DNA of 64,000 nt, taken from contig NZ_JAPZSK010000017.1 of assembly GCF_027531815.1 (NCBI RefSeq), positions 62,001 through 126,000 on the forward strand, in the 5' to 3' direction. Position 1 is the first letter of the stretch. Every line of letters begins with the position of its first letter. Below the pieces are notes generated by a model. It ran no database searches. It had not been told where the DNA came from and worked only from the letters and a program-made list of their open reading frames with translations. The stretch is from Gemmatimonas sp. GTDB lineage: Bacteria > Gemmatimonadota > Gemmatimonadetes > Gemmatimonadales > Gemmatimonadaceae. Of the stretch, positions 33,271-42,727 are shown one piece after another. The position numbers and the translations under genes were made by a program.

Positions 33271-34670
33271 GCACGACCGAGTTGGTCTCCATGCCGGCGG
33301 CGCCGCCGCGCCCCAGCGCCGGGGCGCCGCGCCCGTACCGCTTTCCGCACTTCGTGACGCGCATCCTCTCCAACGGTTTGCGGGTCATGGTGGCGTCGGT
33401 GCCGGCGTATCCGGTGGTGACGACCCTGGCGGTCGTGGAGGCCGGTGCCACGCGTGACCCGCGCGACCACGAGGGGCTGGCGCAGCTGGTCACGCGCGGG
33501 TTGAGCGAGGGGACGCGCAACATGAACGCCCTCGAGCTCACGACGCGCCTCGAGATGCTGGGGACAACCCTCGACACCGGGGCCGACTGGGACTCGGCCA
33601 TCGTGCAGCTGACCGCGCTCTCCTCACGCGTGGAGGATGCGCTGGCGGTGCTGTCGGAAGTGCTGCGCTACCCGGCGTTTCCCGAACACGAGCTGGAACG
33701 GTTGCGGGCCGAACGCCGCGCGGATCTGGCGCAACTGCGCACGGAGCCGCGTGGGCTGAGTGATGTGTTCTTCTCGCGATTGCTGTATGAGCGGGCGTCA
33801 CGCTTTGCCCGGCTGGCCGGTGGCGACGAACGCAGCATCGAGCGACTCACGCGCGACGCGGTCGTGTCGTACCACGAGACGTACTATCGTCCCGATGCCA
33901 CGGCGCTCATGCTGGTGGGGGACATCGATGTGGAGACGGCGGTGCGCATCGCCAGTACGCACTTCGGCGACTGGGCGGGTACGGCGCCCCCGGTCACCGA
34001 ACCGCCCGCGGCCCAGCGGCACCTCGACGCCCGCGTGCATCTCGTGCACAAGGCGGATGCCCCCCAGAGCGAGGTGCGGGTAGGCCATGTGGCGATTCCG
34101 CGCTTCCATCCGGATTACTTCCCGGTGGTGGTGATGAACGCCATTCTGGGCGGGCTCTTCTCCTCGCGGCTCAACCTGAACCTGCGCGAGCAGCACGCCT
34201 ACACGTATGGCGCGCACAGCGCGTTCGACTGGCGCCGCGCCGCGAGCCCCTTCGAGATCAGCACGGCAGTGGAGACGGCGGTGACCGCCGACGCGCTGCG
34301 CGAGATCATGGCCGAGTTCACACGCATCCGGGAAACACCGGTGAGTGAAGCGGAGCTGTCGCTAGCCGTGTCGTATCTCGTGGGGGTGTTTCCCATTCGC
34401 TTCGAAACCACGGCCGAGGTGGCCGGGGGGATGGCGAACGTGGAGATCTTCCGCCTGCCCAGCAATTACTTCGATACCTATCGCGAGCGCGTGGCGGCGG
34501 TGACGGCCGATGACGTGCTGCGCGTGGCCCGCACGCATCTGGACCCCTCGCGGCTGCAGGTGGTGGTGGTGGGCGATGCCAACGCCATCCGCGAGCCGGT
34601 TGCTGCACTGGGGTTGGGTCCCATCACGGTGTATGATCCGCTCGACGACGATCGCGTGGACGCGGTCTGA
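33267..34670 (+). CDS. M16 peptidase-like, non-catalytic partner
   Basis: A 467-residue protein with the M16 fold. The place of HxxEH is taken by GLAQLVTRGLSEG, so it cannot bind zinc. It keeps the conserved Arg/Tyr segment LNLREQHAYTYGAHS, used for substrate binding in the partner chains of heterodimeric M16B enzymes. The first 25 residues are Pro/Ala-rich. It is coupled to the catalytic subunit upstream. Confidence 0.92.
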   Translation: MSTTELVSMPAAPPRPSAGAPRPYRFPHFVTRILSNGLRVMVASVPAYPVVTTLAVVEAGATRDPRDHEGLAQLVTRGLSEGTRNMNALELTTRLEMLGTTLDTGADWDSAIVQLTALSSRVEDALAVLSEVLRYPAFPEHELERLRAERRADLAQLRTEPRGLSDVFFSRLLYERASRFARLAGGDERSIERLTRDAVVSYHETYYRPDATALMLVGDIDVETAVRIASTHFGDWAGTAPPVTEPPAAQRHLDARVHLVHKADAPQSEVRVGHVAIPRFHPDYFPVVVMNAILGGLFSSRLNLNLREQHAYTYGAHSAFDWRRAASPFEISTAVETAVTADALREIMAEFTRIRETPVSEAELSLAVSYLVGVFPIRFETTAEVAGGMANVEIFRLPSNYFDTYRERVAAVTADDVLRVARTHLDPSRLQVVVVGDANAIREPVAALGLGPITVYDPLDDDRVDAV

Positions 34671-34696
34671 CCGATCGTGCGTCGTTCACCGGTTGC

Positions 34697-35494
34697 TTGC
34701 TCGTTCCTTCGCCCCCACGTTCCCCTCTCGTGACGCCAGCTCGGAAGTCTCCGCCCGCTTCGCCCAGCACGGTCACCCGGAAGGTGGCCACGACACCGAC
34801 AGCGCCGCCGGCCAAGAAGGTGGCCAAGAAGGTGGCCAGGAAGGTGGCCAGGAAGGCGGCCAGGAAGGCGGTCAGGAAGGCCACGCCGGCGAAGCCACCC
34901 AAGTCGGAGCTGTACGAAGTGCGGCGCTCGCGCATTCAGGGACGCGGCGCGTTCGCGATCAAGCCCATTCGCAAGGGACAGATCGTGGACGAGTACTGGG
35001 GACAGCGCATCACCCACGAGGAAGCCGACCGTCGCTACGACGACAACGAGGGGCGGCATCACACGTTCCTCTTCGTGCTGGACGAGAACACGGTGCTCGA
35101 CGCCCGCTTTGGCGGGAACGACGCGCGGTTCATCAATCACTCCTGTGATCCGAACTGCGAGACGGAGATCGAGCGGGGGCACATTTACATCAAGGCCATC
35201 AAGGCCATCGCCCCCGAAACCGAGCTCACGTACGACTACCGCTTCGACTGGCAGGACGAATACGAGCCGGAGGACATCCGGTATTACGCCTGCCGCTGCG
35301 GTTCGAAGAAGTGTCGCGGCACGATTCTGCGGGTGCCGGTTTATCTCAGGAAGACGGCGCGCGAGTGGTTGGCGGGGAACGACGTGAAGAAGCCCAGGAA
35401 GCCGGTGCGCAAGCGGACGGCCACGCAGGCGGCCGATCATCATGTGCTGCACCCGCACGTCGCCGAACGGCACGCCACGAGAAAGCGCCGGTGA
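34697..35494 (+). CDS. SET-domain lysine methyltransferase with histone-H1-like tail
   Basis: A 265-residue protein. Residues 40-62 are a Lys/Ala/Arg/Val tandem repeat (AKKVAKKVARKVARKAARKA) like histone H1 or Hc1 tails, encoded by 12-base DNA repeats. A SET domain lies at about 72-185: GRGAFAIKPIRKG, NHSCDPNC at 147-154 and the catalytic ELTYDY. A post-SET zinc motif follows, C199-x-C201-x4-C206. The C-terminus is again basic. SET proteins transfer methyl from S-adenosylmethionine to lysine. The basic tail suggests DNA or nucleoid association. Start TTG 34697 or GTG 34730. The nudF-like gene overlaps its stop. Confidence 0.9.
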   Translation: MLVPSPPRSPLVTPARKSPPASPSTVTRKVATTPTAPPAKKVAKKVARKVARKAARKAVRKATPAKPPKSELYEVRRSRIQGRGAFAIKPIRKGQIVDEYWGQRITHEEADRRYDDNEGRHHTFLFVLDENTVLDARFGGNDARFINHSCDPNCETEIERGHIYIKAIKAIAPETELTYDYRFDWQDEYEPEDIRYYACRCGSKKCRGTILRVPVYLRKTAREWLAGNDVKKPRKPVRKRTATQAADHHVLHPHVAERHATRKRR

Positions 35495-36036
35495 GCGAAC
35501 CCGGCAAGGTAGGCGGGACGCGCGTCTATCATGGCCGCATCATCTCGGTCGATCTCGACGAGGTGCGCTTTCCCGATGGGTCGGTTGGCACACTGGAGAT
35601 GATTCGCCACCCGGGCGCCAGCGCGGTGGTGCCGCTGCTCGGTGATTCCGGAGACGACCCGGAGGTGCTGCTCATTCGGCAGTACCGATATGCCGCCGAG
35701 CAGTTTCTGTACGAGATCCCGGCGGGACGGCTCGACCCCGGGGAAAGCCCAGCCGACTGCGCTCGGCGAGAGCTGCAGGAGGAAACCGGGTACACGGCAA
35801 CGTGTGTCGAACAGCTGTTCACCATGTACACGACTCCCGGCTTCACGGATGAGAAGATCCATCTCTTCGTGGCGACGGGGCTCGTGCCCGGTGAGGCGCA
35901 TCGCGAGGCCGACGAGTTCATGGAGCTGGTGCCGACCCGGTTGTCGCACGCCCTCTCCATGATCGAGCGGGGGGAGATCCAGGACGCCAAAACGGCACTG
36001 GCCCTACTGTATGCGGCAGGCTTTCGTCTCAGCTGA
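35491..36036 (+). CDS. ADP-ribose pyrophosphatase (Nudix)
   Basis: A 181-residue Nudix hydrolase. The complete Nudix box runs from G79 through E85, R93-E94 and E97-E98 to G100. Upstream QYRYAAEQFLYEIPAGRLD is typical of the NudF/ADP-ribose group, which hydrolyses ADP-ribose to AMP and ribose-5-phosphate. The GTG start overlaps the SET gene stop (GTGA), so the two are co-translated. Confidence 0.88.
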   Translation: MSEPGKVGGTRVYHGRIISVDLDEVRFPDGSVGTLEMIRHPGASAVVPLLGDSGDDPEVLLIRQYRYAAEQFLYEIPAGRLDPGESPADCARRELQEETGYTATCVEQLFTMYTTPGFTDEKIHLFVATGLVPGEAHREADEFMELVPTRLSHALSMIERGEIQDAKTALALLYAAGFRLS

Positions 36037-36327
36037 GCACAAATGTCGCGGGTGGCGTCCACTTTTCTGGACAGGAATCTCCGGAAAGGGACGCTCGAGC
36101 GGACAGGGGGTACAGCGGTGATGCGGGGAGCAGAACAGTAAATCGTTGTTATGCAACGGTTTGCGGGAGAATGTTCCAGAAGGTTCCCCGCGGCATGCCC
36201 CGTGCGATATCCCCTGGTGTGCGCCAACATGATCTGCCGGGTCGTCCGGCGGTCTGGTTACCGCACCGCGCGTTGTCTCTCGCGCGTCACCGCTGGCGCT
36301 CTGCCCAATGGCAGGAGGGCTCGACCC

Positions 36328-36972
36328 ATGGCCGATCTGGCTCGTACGAAACTGACATCGCACTCCACCCCCGCCGTGCCGGTGCGGGAGCACCTGCGCA
36401 CGCTCGAGGACGGGGACGTGGTGTCGGCGTTCCTCGGCGGAGAGGAGCGGGCGTTCGAGGAGCTTGTCGACCGCTATCAGGGCCGTCTGCTGAACTTCGT
36501 GTATCGCACCATCGGCGACCGCGATCGCGCCGAGGACCTGGTGCAGGAAGTGTTCATCCGGGTGTATCGCCATATCGGTCGTTTCGACCGATCGAAGAAG
36601 TTCAGCACCTGGATCTACACCATTGCGTCCAACCTGGCGAAGAACGAGCTGCGCAACCGGTCGCGCAATCCGTTGGTTCTGTTCCAAACCATCAAGGCGA
36701 AGTTCGAGGACGAGGAGCGGCCGTTGCAGTTCGAGGACGTGACCTCGCGTCCCGACGACCTGTTCCGGAAGCGTCACCTGCGCGACATGGTGGAGCAGAC
36801 GGTGGGGCAGCTTCCGGCTCACCACCGTGAGGTGTTCGTGCTGCGCGAGCTCGAGGGGAAGAGCTATGAGGAGATCGCCGACATCACTGGCGTGAATCTG
36901 GGTACGGTGAAGTCGCGGCTGAACCGCGCGCGAACGGCCTTTGCGGATATCATCGCGCCGTTGGTGAGGTAG
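36328..36972 (+). CDS. ECF RNA polymerase sigma factor, RpoE-like
   Basis: A 214-residue sigma-70 family protein. Region 2 is FEELVDRYQGRLLNFVYRTI with DRAEDLVQEVFIRVYRHI, and region 4 is LPAHHREVFVLRELEGKSYEEIADITGVNLGTVKSRL. ATG 36328 follows GGAGGG. The zinc-binding anti-sigma gene starts 298 bases downstream, past an inverted-repeat element and a strong terminator-like hairpin, which is unusual for such a pair. Confidence 0.93.
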   Translation: MADLARTKLTSHSTPAVPVREHLRTLEDGDVVSAFLGGEERAFEELVDRYQGRLLNFVYRTIGDRDRAEDLVQEVFIRVYRHIGRFDRSKKFSTWIYTIASNLAKNELRNRSRNPLVLFQTIKAKFEDEERPLQFEDVTSRPDDLFRKRHLRDMVEQTVGQLPAHHREVFVLRELEGKSYEEIADITGVNLGTVKSRLNRARTAFADIIAPLVR

Positions 36973-36997
36973 GTAGGGGCGCTATGCGCCCCTCTCG

Positions 36998-37107
36998 TGA
37001 CAAGGGAGGGGGCAGGGAGAAGGGAGCAGGGATAGAGGTGGGGGCCGGCGCGTTGCGCCGGCCCCTTTTCCGCATTCCCCCTGCCTCCTGCCTCCTGCCT
37101 CCTGCCC
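36998..37107. repeat. Purine-rich inverted repeat, copy 2 (divergent)
   Basis: The left arm starts GTGACAAGGGAGGGGGCAGGG like the other copies. The right part is a C/T-rich run with three CTGCCTC units and lacks the terminal TTGTCA. A GC hairpin GGGGCGC/GCGCCCC precedes it at 36976-36992. It separates the ECF sigma gene from its anti-sigma gene, unlike copies 1 and 3, which lie between convergent genes. Confidence 0.7.
37041..37069 (+). terminator. Factor-independent terminator inside repeat copy 2
   Basis: GGGGCCGGCGC (37041-37051) pairs exactly with GCGCCGGCCCC (37055-37065) around a GTT loop and is followed by TTTT. It would end or attenuate sigma-gene transcription before the anti-sigma gene. 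Confidence 0.75.
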
Positions 37108-37270
37108 TGCAACCACCCGCGAGGCCAATTGCGCTGTCCGCTCCGCGGTCGTATTTCCTGCGTGACCGTGGCCGAGACCGGCGCGGGGTCGGGGATCCCC
37201 CCGGAACCGCTCCGGTCCCGCTGGGTACCTTCGCCTGCACGCACTCTCCGCAGGTTTCCGCCTCATTCCG

Positions 37271-37834
37271 ATGGACTGCAAGCTTTTCCGCACACACCAC
37301 CTCGCGTATCTCGACGATACGCTGCCGGGTGACCTGATGGCGCAGGCGCAGGGCCATGTTCTGGCCTGCGACCGCTGCGCGGCACACGACACCCTGGTTC
37401 GACGCTCCCTCATGGTGGCGCGCAGCATGCCCATGCTCGAGCCCAGCGCCCAGTTCCAGTCGCGGCTGCAGGCGCGACTGGCCGAGTGTCGGGCTGAGCG
37501 GGAGGCCAACGCGAGCTCGGTACGCGAACAGCGCGCGGTGGCGCTCCCCAATGGCCGACTGGTTTCCCCATCACGCACCGCCCTGGCCATGGCTGCCAGT
37601 GTCGTGATTGGCGCCCTGGCGCTGCAGGCGCTGCGCGAGAATCGCGCGCCCACGCTGGCCATGCAACCGGTCCTGGCCATGCCACCGGTTCCTGTGGCGT
37701 CGGCTCCGTACCTCACGCCCGCGCTGCTCCAGGCGATGTCCACCGGCAACCCGGTGTGGCCGGCGGCGATGATCGTGGAAGATGCGCCGGTTGGTTTCAT
37801 CAACGCCGAATACCGCTTCGCCGAACTGCGCTGA
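37271..37834 (+). CDS. Zinc-finger anti-sigma factor
   Basis: A 187-residue membrane protein. The N-terminal ZAS motif H29-x3-C33-x2-C36 lies in AQGHVLACDRCAAHD and would bind the cognate sigma factor in the cytoplasm. One membrane helix follows at about 104-121 (AMAASVVIGALALQAL), then a periplasmic Pro/Ala-rich tail. It is the likely regulator of the sigma factor encoded upstream at 36328. Confidence 0.85.
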   Translation: MDCKLFRTHHLAYLDDTLPGDLMAQAQGHVLACDRCAAHDTLVRRSLMVARSMPMLEPSAQFQSRLQARLAECRAEREANASSVREQRAVALPNGRLVSPSRTALAMAASVVIGALALQALRENRAPTLAMQPVLAMPPVPVASAPYLTPALLQAMSTGNPVWPAAMIVEDAPVGFINAEYRFAELR

Positions 37835-37871
37835 GACACAGGGACCACAGGGTCCCTGTTATTTTTTGCGG

Positions 37872-38993
37872 ATGCCCCCGAAGTCATCCGCGACGCCCCC
37901 GAAGGAAAGCTCTCCGCTGCGTGTGGTGCAGGCGGCGGTGCAGTCGCGGCAGTTCGCGCCCGTGTACTATCTGCATGGCGACGATGACTACCTGAAAGAC
38001 GGCGCCCTGCACGATCTGCTGCAGGCGGCCATCGACCCGTCGACGCGCGACTTCAACCTGGAGCAGCGACGCGGCAGCGACCTCGACGCGGAGAGCGTGG
38101 CCAGCCTGCTCACCACGCCACCCATGCTGGCGGAACGGCGTGCCGTGGTGCTGCGCGACGTCACCGGACTCAAGAAAGCGGCGCGGGCCCAGCTCGACCG
38201 ATATCTCGAACGCCCCGCCGGCGACACGCTACTGCTGCTCGTCTCCCCCGCCGGCACCAAGGCCGATGGCGCGCTGCTGCACGCCAGCGTCCCGCTCGAA
38301 TTCGCGCCGCTCACGCCGGAACGGGTGCGCCGCTGGATCACGCATCACGCCACGACGGTGCTGCAGGTCGACATCGCCGATGATGCGGCGCAGCTGCTGC
38401 AGCAGGCGGTGGGCAACGACCTGCATCTGCTGGCGGCGGAGCTCGACAAGTGCGCGAGCTACGAGCTGGGTCTTCACGAGGCGGGGGTGCCCAGTGGCAG
38501 CGCGACCCGCGCGATGATCGGGGTGGAGGCCGTGGCGGCGGTGGTGGGCGTGCGTCGGGGGGAGACGGTCACCGACCTGCTGGATGCCGTGGCGCGCCAC
38601 GACGCCCAGGCGGCGGTGGCCTTGGTCCCGCACGTGCTCAGTCAGCCCAAGATGTCCGCCGTACAAGTGGTGATGATGCTGGGCACCCAGGCTTTTGCGT
38701 TGAGCTTCGGTCGCGCGCGCCGCGATGCGGGCGTGCCCACGCCGCGGCTGCCGCAGGAATACTTCGCCTTTCTCAAGGATACGGGCGGCTACCCCGGACG
38801 TCCGTGGGGAGAAGCCGCGTCGGCATGGACCAAGGCCACCGATGGCTGGAGCGCCGAGGCCTGCGCCCGCGCGCTGGCCCTGTTGCTGGAGGCGGATACG
38901 GCACTCAAGGACACGCGGGTGTCGAACGAAGAGCAGCTGCTTACGTCGCTCGTGTTGGCGCTCTGCGCCACACGGTCGCGACGGGCCGCGTAA
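37872..38993 (+). CDS. holA: DNA polymerase III delta subunit
   Basis: A 373-residue clamp-loader subunit that opens the DnaN ring. Family features are FAPVYYLHGDDDYLKDGALHDLL at the start, the AAA+-like fold without a working P-loop, and helical C-terminal LLLEADTALKDTRVSNEEQLLTSLV. The start ATG 37872 is in the segment FLRMPPKSS. It is followed 21 bases later by the SPOR gene. Confidence 0.88.
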   Translation: MPPKSSATPPKESSPLRVVQAAVQSRQFAPVYYLHGDDDYLKDGALHDLLQAAIDPSTRDFNLEQRRGSDLDAESVASLLTTPPMLAERRAVVLRDVTGLKKAARAQLDRYLERPAGDTLLLLVSPAGTKADGALLHASVPLEFAPLTPERVRRWITHHATTVLQVDIADDAAQLLQQAVGNDLHLLAAELDKCASYELGLHEAGVPSGSATRAMIGVEAVAAVVGVRRGETVTDLLDAVARHDAQAAVALVPHVLSQPKMSAVQVVMMLGTQAFALSFGRARRDAGVPTPRLPQEYFAFLKDTGGYPGRPWGEAASAWTKATDGWSAEACARALALLLEADTALKDTRVSNEEQLLTSLVLALCATRSRRAA

Positions 38994-39014
38994 CGAGGAA
39001 TGATGAGGACATCC

Positions 39015-39983
39015 ATGACGCAGCGGTTCACGCTGACGGCGATCTTGCTGGCCGTCTTCGCCCCCGGCATGCTGCCGGCCCAGTCACCGGCGCCGTTGCC
39101 GGCGTCGGCGATCTCGCCCGCCATGGACCGGGCGGTGGCGCGGGCCCGCGCCGCCGTGGACAACGGCGACGGGGCGGATGCGCGCGCGCTGCTCGACTCG
39201 CTGGTGACCGCGGCGCCCAGTGGCAGCAACGATCTGGCGGAGGCGCTCTTCTGGCGCGCTACGCTCGCCGAACGGGTGAGCGACGCCGAGCGCGATTGGA
39301 AGCGCCTCGTCATTGACGCCCCGCTCGCGCCGCGCGCGACCGACGCCCTGTTGCGCCTGGGCGAACTGGAGATGCTGCGCGGGCACCCGGCGGACGCGCG
39401 CACGTATTTCGCGCGCGTGGTGCGCGAGTACCCGGCGGGTCCGGCCAAGGCGCGCAGTCAGCTGTGGATTGCCAAGAGCTGGGTGGCGCAGCGCGACCTG
39501 CCACGTGCCTGTGTCGCGCTTGCCGAGGCGGCCGCCACCGGCGTGCCCGACGGTGAGCTGCGCCTGCAGGCCGAAGAGATGGGGCGGCCGTGCGCCACCG
39601 TCGACCGCAAGCTCATTGCGCGCGCGCAAGCCGAAACGGGCAACGCGGCGGCGTCCGCGGCTACCGCTACCGCTACCACCTCGTCCGCGCCCGCGCCGGT
39701 AGGGTCGGCCGCGGCAGTAGCACCGGCCGCAGCTCCGGCCGCGTCGTCGGTGCCCGCGAACGCCCGCTACAGTGTGCAGCTGGCGGCTTTCGATACGCGC
39801 CCGGAAGCCGAGGCGAGCGTGCGCCAGCTGGGGGCGCGGCAGATCGATGCCCGGGTGGACGGCGAACGCAAGCCGTTTCGCGTGCGGAGCGGCTATTTCG
39901 CCACGCGCGCCGAAGCGACCGCCGCACTGGCGCGCTTCAAGCGCGCGGGGTTCAACGGCTTCGTGGCGGAGCTCGTGAAGTGA
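39015..39983 (+). CDS. Exported TPR-SPOR protein
   Basis: A 322-residue protein with a signal peptide (RFTLTAILLAVFAPGMLPAQ). TPR-like helices lie at about 40-190 (DALLRLGELEMLRGHPADARTYFARVV). A low-complexity Ala/Thr/Pro linker leads to a C-terminal SPOR domain (YSVQLAAFDTRPEAEASVRQL, RSGYFATRAEATAALARFK), which binds septal peptidoglycan strands stripped of stem peptides. ATG 39015 is preferred over 39000 because GAGG is 8 bases before it. Its stop overlaps the mutS start. Confidence 0.85.
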   Translation: MTQRFTLTAILLAVFAPGMLPAQSPAPLPASAISPAMDRAVARARAAVDNGDGADARALLDSLVTAAPSGSNDLAEALFWRATLAERVSDAERDWKRLVIDAPLAPRATDALLRLGELEMLRGHPADARTYFARVVREYPAGPAKARSQLWIAKSWVAQRDLPRACVALAEAAATGVPDGELRLQAEEMGRPCATVDRKLIARAQAETGNAAASAATATATTSSAPAPVGSAAAVAPAAAPAASSVPANARYSVQLAAFDTRPEAEASVRQLGARQIDARVDGERKPFRVRSGYFATRAEATAALARFKRAGFNGFVAELVK

Positions 39984-42727
39984 CCAGTGGTGGCAGCGGC
40001 AGTGCCACGCCGCTCATGCAGCAGTACCGGGAGATCAAGGCGCGGCATCAGGACGCGATCCTGTTTTTCCGCATGGGCGACTTCTACGAGATGTTCTACG
40101 ACGACGCCGAGGTGGCGTCACGCGCCATCGGGCTGACGCTGACCTCGCGCAACAATGGCGGGGCCGCCGAGGTGCCGCTGGCGGGGATCCCGGTGAAGGC
40201 GGCGGCCGAGTACCTGCGGCGGCTGGTGCAGCAGGGGCATCGCGTGGCGATCTGCGAGCAGGTGGAGGACCCGAAGCTCGCCAAGGGCATCGTGAAGCGC
40301 GAAGTGATCGAAACGATCACGCCGGGCGCCGTCTTTGCTGACGACCTGCTGGATGGCGCCCGCGCCAACTACGTGTGTGCGGTGGCCATGGGGCGCGACA
40401 CCGTGGGCAAGCAGGGTGGACGCGACGGCGAGCGGGCGCGCGAGCAGATTGGCGTGGCCGCGGCGGATCTCTCCACCGGCGAGCTGCGCCTGTTTCTGGT
40501 GACGGCGGCCGATGCCTCGGCCGTACTGGCGCGGCTGGCGCCGCGCGAACTGCTGCTGGTGCGCAACGTGGCCCACGCGGAGCTCGACGGCGCGCTGCGG
40601 GTCGTGGAGGGCGCCCTCGTCACGGAGCGCGAAGGGTGGGAGTTCGACGCCCAACTCGCCACCGACGAGCTCATGCGGCAGTACGCGATCGGCAGCCTCG
40701 AAGGGTTCGGACTTGGCGTCGAGGATGCGGCGGTCGTGGGAGCGGCCGGCGCGCTCCTGCGCTACCTGCGGGAGTTACAGCCCGGCGGATTACCGCATCT
40801 GGCGCGGCCGGTGGTGGAGCGTCCCGGCGGCGTGATGCCGCTTGACGAGATGACGCGGCGCAATCTCGAGCTGGTGGAATCGCTGCGCGGCGGTGAGGTG
40901 GCGGGCACGTTGCTGAGCGTGCTCGATCGCACGACCACCCCCATGGGGCAGCGTCAGCTGCGGCAGTGGCTGCTGGCCCCGCTGCTCGAACGGGATGCCA
41001 TTGAAGCGCGCCTCGACGCCGTGATGGTGCTGGTCCGCGACCCGGTGGGGCGCGCCACCCTGCGCGATGCGCTCGACGGCGTGCGCGATGTGGAGCGATT
41101 GGCCAGCAAGGCCGCGGCGGGGCGCGCCACGCCGCGCGAACTGCGGGCGCTGGGTGACTCGCTGGCGCGGTTGCCGCAGGTGGCCGCCGCGGTGCACGCG
41201 GTGCTGGCGCACGCCAATCAGGGTGGCGCGAATGGCGGCGTGCTGGCCCGCATGCTGCACGACTGGGACGATGGCGCGGACTGTGCTGCGCAGCTTACGC
41301 GCATGCTGGTGGCCCGTCCGCCGCTCCTGATCGGCGATGAGGACACCATTGCGCCGGGGGTGGACGCGGCGCTCGACGAGCTGCGCGCGTTGCGTGATGG
41401 CGGCAAGGATGCCATTGCCACGATTCAGCAGCAGGAGCGCGCCCGCACCGGCATCAGCAGCCTCAAGGTGGGCTACAACAAGGTCTTCGGCTACTTCCTT
41501 GAGATCTCGAACGCCAACCGGCACCTGGTGCCCGACGACTACCAGCGGCGTCAGACGCTCACCGGTGCCGAGCGGTACGTCACGCCGGCGCTCAAGGAGT
41601 ACGAGGAAAAGGTGTTGAGCGCCGCCGAACGGATCGAGGCGCGTGAGCGCGACCTGTTCGAGGCGCTGCGCCGCGACGCCGGGGCCGCGATCATGCGTTG
41701 GCAGGCGGTGGCGCGGCGGGTGGCGACGATCGATGTGCTGGCCAGCTTCGCCGACGTGGCGGAGCGCGAGCAGTACGTGCGCCCCGAGCTGCACGACGGC
41801 TTCGATCTCGAAATCACGGCCGGTCGGCATCCTGTGGTGGAGCGCATGATGGCGCGCGAGAAGTTCATCCCCAACGATCTCGCCCTCACGGAGGAGGCGC
41901 AGCTGATCGTGCTCACCGGCCCCAACATGGCCGGCAAGAGCACCATCCTGCGCCAGATCGGCCTCATCCAGCTGTTGGCGCAGGTGGGCGCCTACGTGCC
42001 CGCGCGCAAGGCGCGCCTGCCCATCGTGGACCGGCTGTTCACGCGCGTGGGGGCAAGCGACAATTTGGTGCGCGGGCAGTCCACCTTCATGGTGGAGATG
42101 AGCGAAACGAGCGCGATTCTGCACACGGCCACGAAGCACTCGCTGGTGCTGCTCGACGAGATCGGACGCGGCACAAGCACGTACGATGGCGTAAGCATCG
42201 CGTGGAGCGTGAGCGAACATCTGCACGACGCGATCGGCTGCAAGACGGTGTTCGCCACGCACTATCACGAGCTCACGCAGCTCGCGAACGAGCTGGGGGG
42301 GGTGCGCAACTTCACGGTGGCCGTGCGGGAGGTCGGCGATCAGGTGCTGTTCCTGCACCGCCTCATTCCGGGTGGCGCCGATCGCAGCTACGGCATCGAG
42401 GTAGGGAGGCTGGCCGGGCTCCCGGCCCCGGTGATCACACGCGCCAAGGAAGTCCTCGCGCTGTTGGAAGGTGAAGGAGAGCAGATGGCCGCGCGCCTGA
42501 CGGCCGACGGCATGCAGGCGCCGGCGAGCACCCGGCGCCGCGGGCCTCGCCTCAAGCATCAGCTGCACGCCGACCAGCTGGGCTTCTTCGCCGAACCGGT
42601 GACGCCGGTGGATGCGGCCGCCACGCGCCTCAAGGCGGCGGTGACGGCGCTCGACACCGACAGCATGACCCCGCTCGAGGCGCTCACCACGCTGGCGGCG
42701 CTCAAGAAGGGCGCGGCGGCGCCATAA
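39980..42727 (+). CDS. mutS: DNA mismatch repair protein MutS
   Basis: A 915-residue mismatch-recognition ATPase. The mismatch-binding FRMGDFYEMFYDDA motif (the Phe-x-Glu wedge) is near the N-terminus. The connector, lever and clamp domains follow, then Walker A GPNMAGKST at about 647-655, Walker B LVLLDEIGRGTST and the FATHYHEL motif. The start is GTG 39980, overlapping the previous stop (GTGA) with GGAG upstream. The frame is open much further upstream but over the SPOR gene. mug follows with a 1-base overlap, making a repair-gene pair. Confidence 0.97.
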   Translation: MTSGGSGSATPLMQQYREIKARHQDAILFFRMGDFYEMFYDDAEVASRAIGLTLTSRNNGGAAEVPLAGIPVKAAAEYLRRLVQQGHRVAICEQVEDPKLAKGIVKREVIETITPGAVFADDLLDGARANYVCAVAMGRDTVGKQGGRDGERAREQIGVAAADLSTGELRLFLVTAADASAVLARLAPRELLLVRNVAHAELDGALRVVEGALVTEREGWEFDAQLATDELMRQYAIGSLEGFGLGVEDAAVVGAAGALLRYLRELQPGGLPHLARPVVERPGGVMPLDEMTRRNLELVESLRGGEVAGTLLSVLDRTTTPMGQRQLRQWLLAPLLERDAIEARLDAVMVLVRDPVGRATLRDALDGVRDVERLASKAAAGRATPRELRALGDSLARLPQVAAAVHAVLAHANQGGANGGVLARMLHDWDDGADCAAQLTRMLVARPPLLIGDEDTIAPGVDAALDELRALRDGGKDAIATIQQQERARTGISSLKVGYNKVFGYFLEISNANRHLVPDDYQRRQTLTGAERYVTPALKEYEEKVLSAAERIEARERDLFEALRRDAGAAIMRWQAVARRVATIDVLASFADVAEREQYVRPELHDGFDLEITAGRHPVVERMMAREKFIPNDLALTEEAQLIVLTGPNMAGKSTILRQIGLIQLLAQVGAYVPARKARLPIVDRLFTRVGASDNLVRGQSTFMVEMSETSAILHTATKHSLVLLDEIGRGTSTYDGVSIAWSVSEHLHDAIGCKTVFATHYHELTQLANELGGVRNFTVAVREVGDQVLFLHRLIPGGADRSYGIEVGRLAGLPAPVITRAKEVLALLEGEGEQMAARLTADGMQAPASTRRRGPRLKHQLHADQLGFFAEPVTPVDAAATRLKAAVTALDTDSMTPLEALTTLAALKKGAAAP

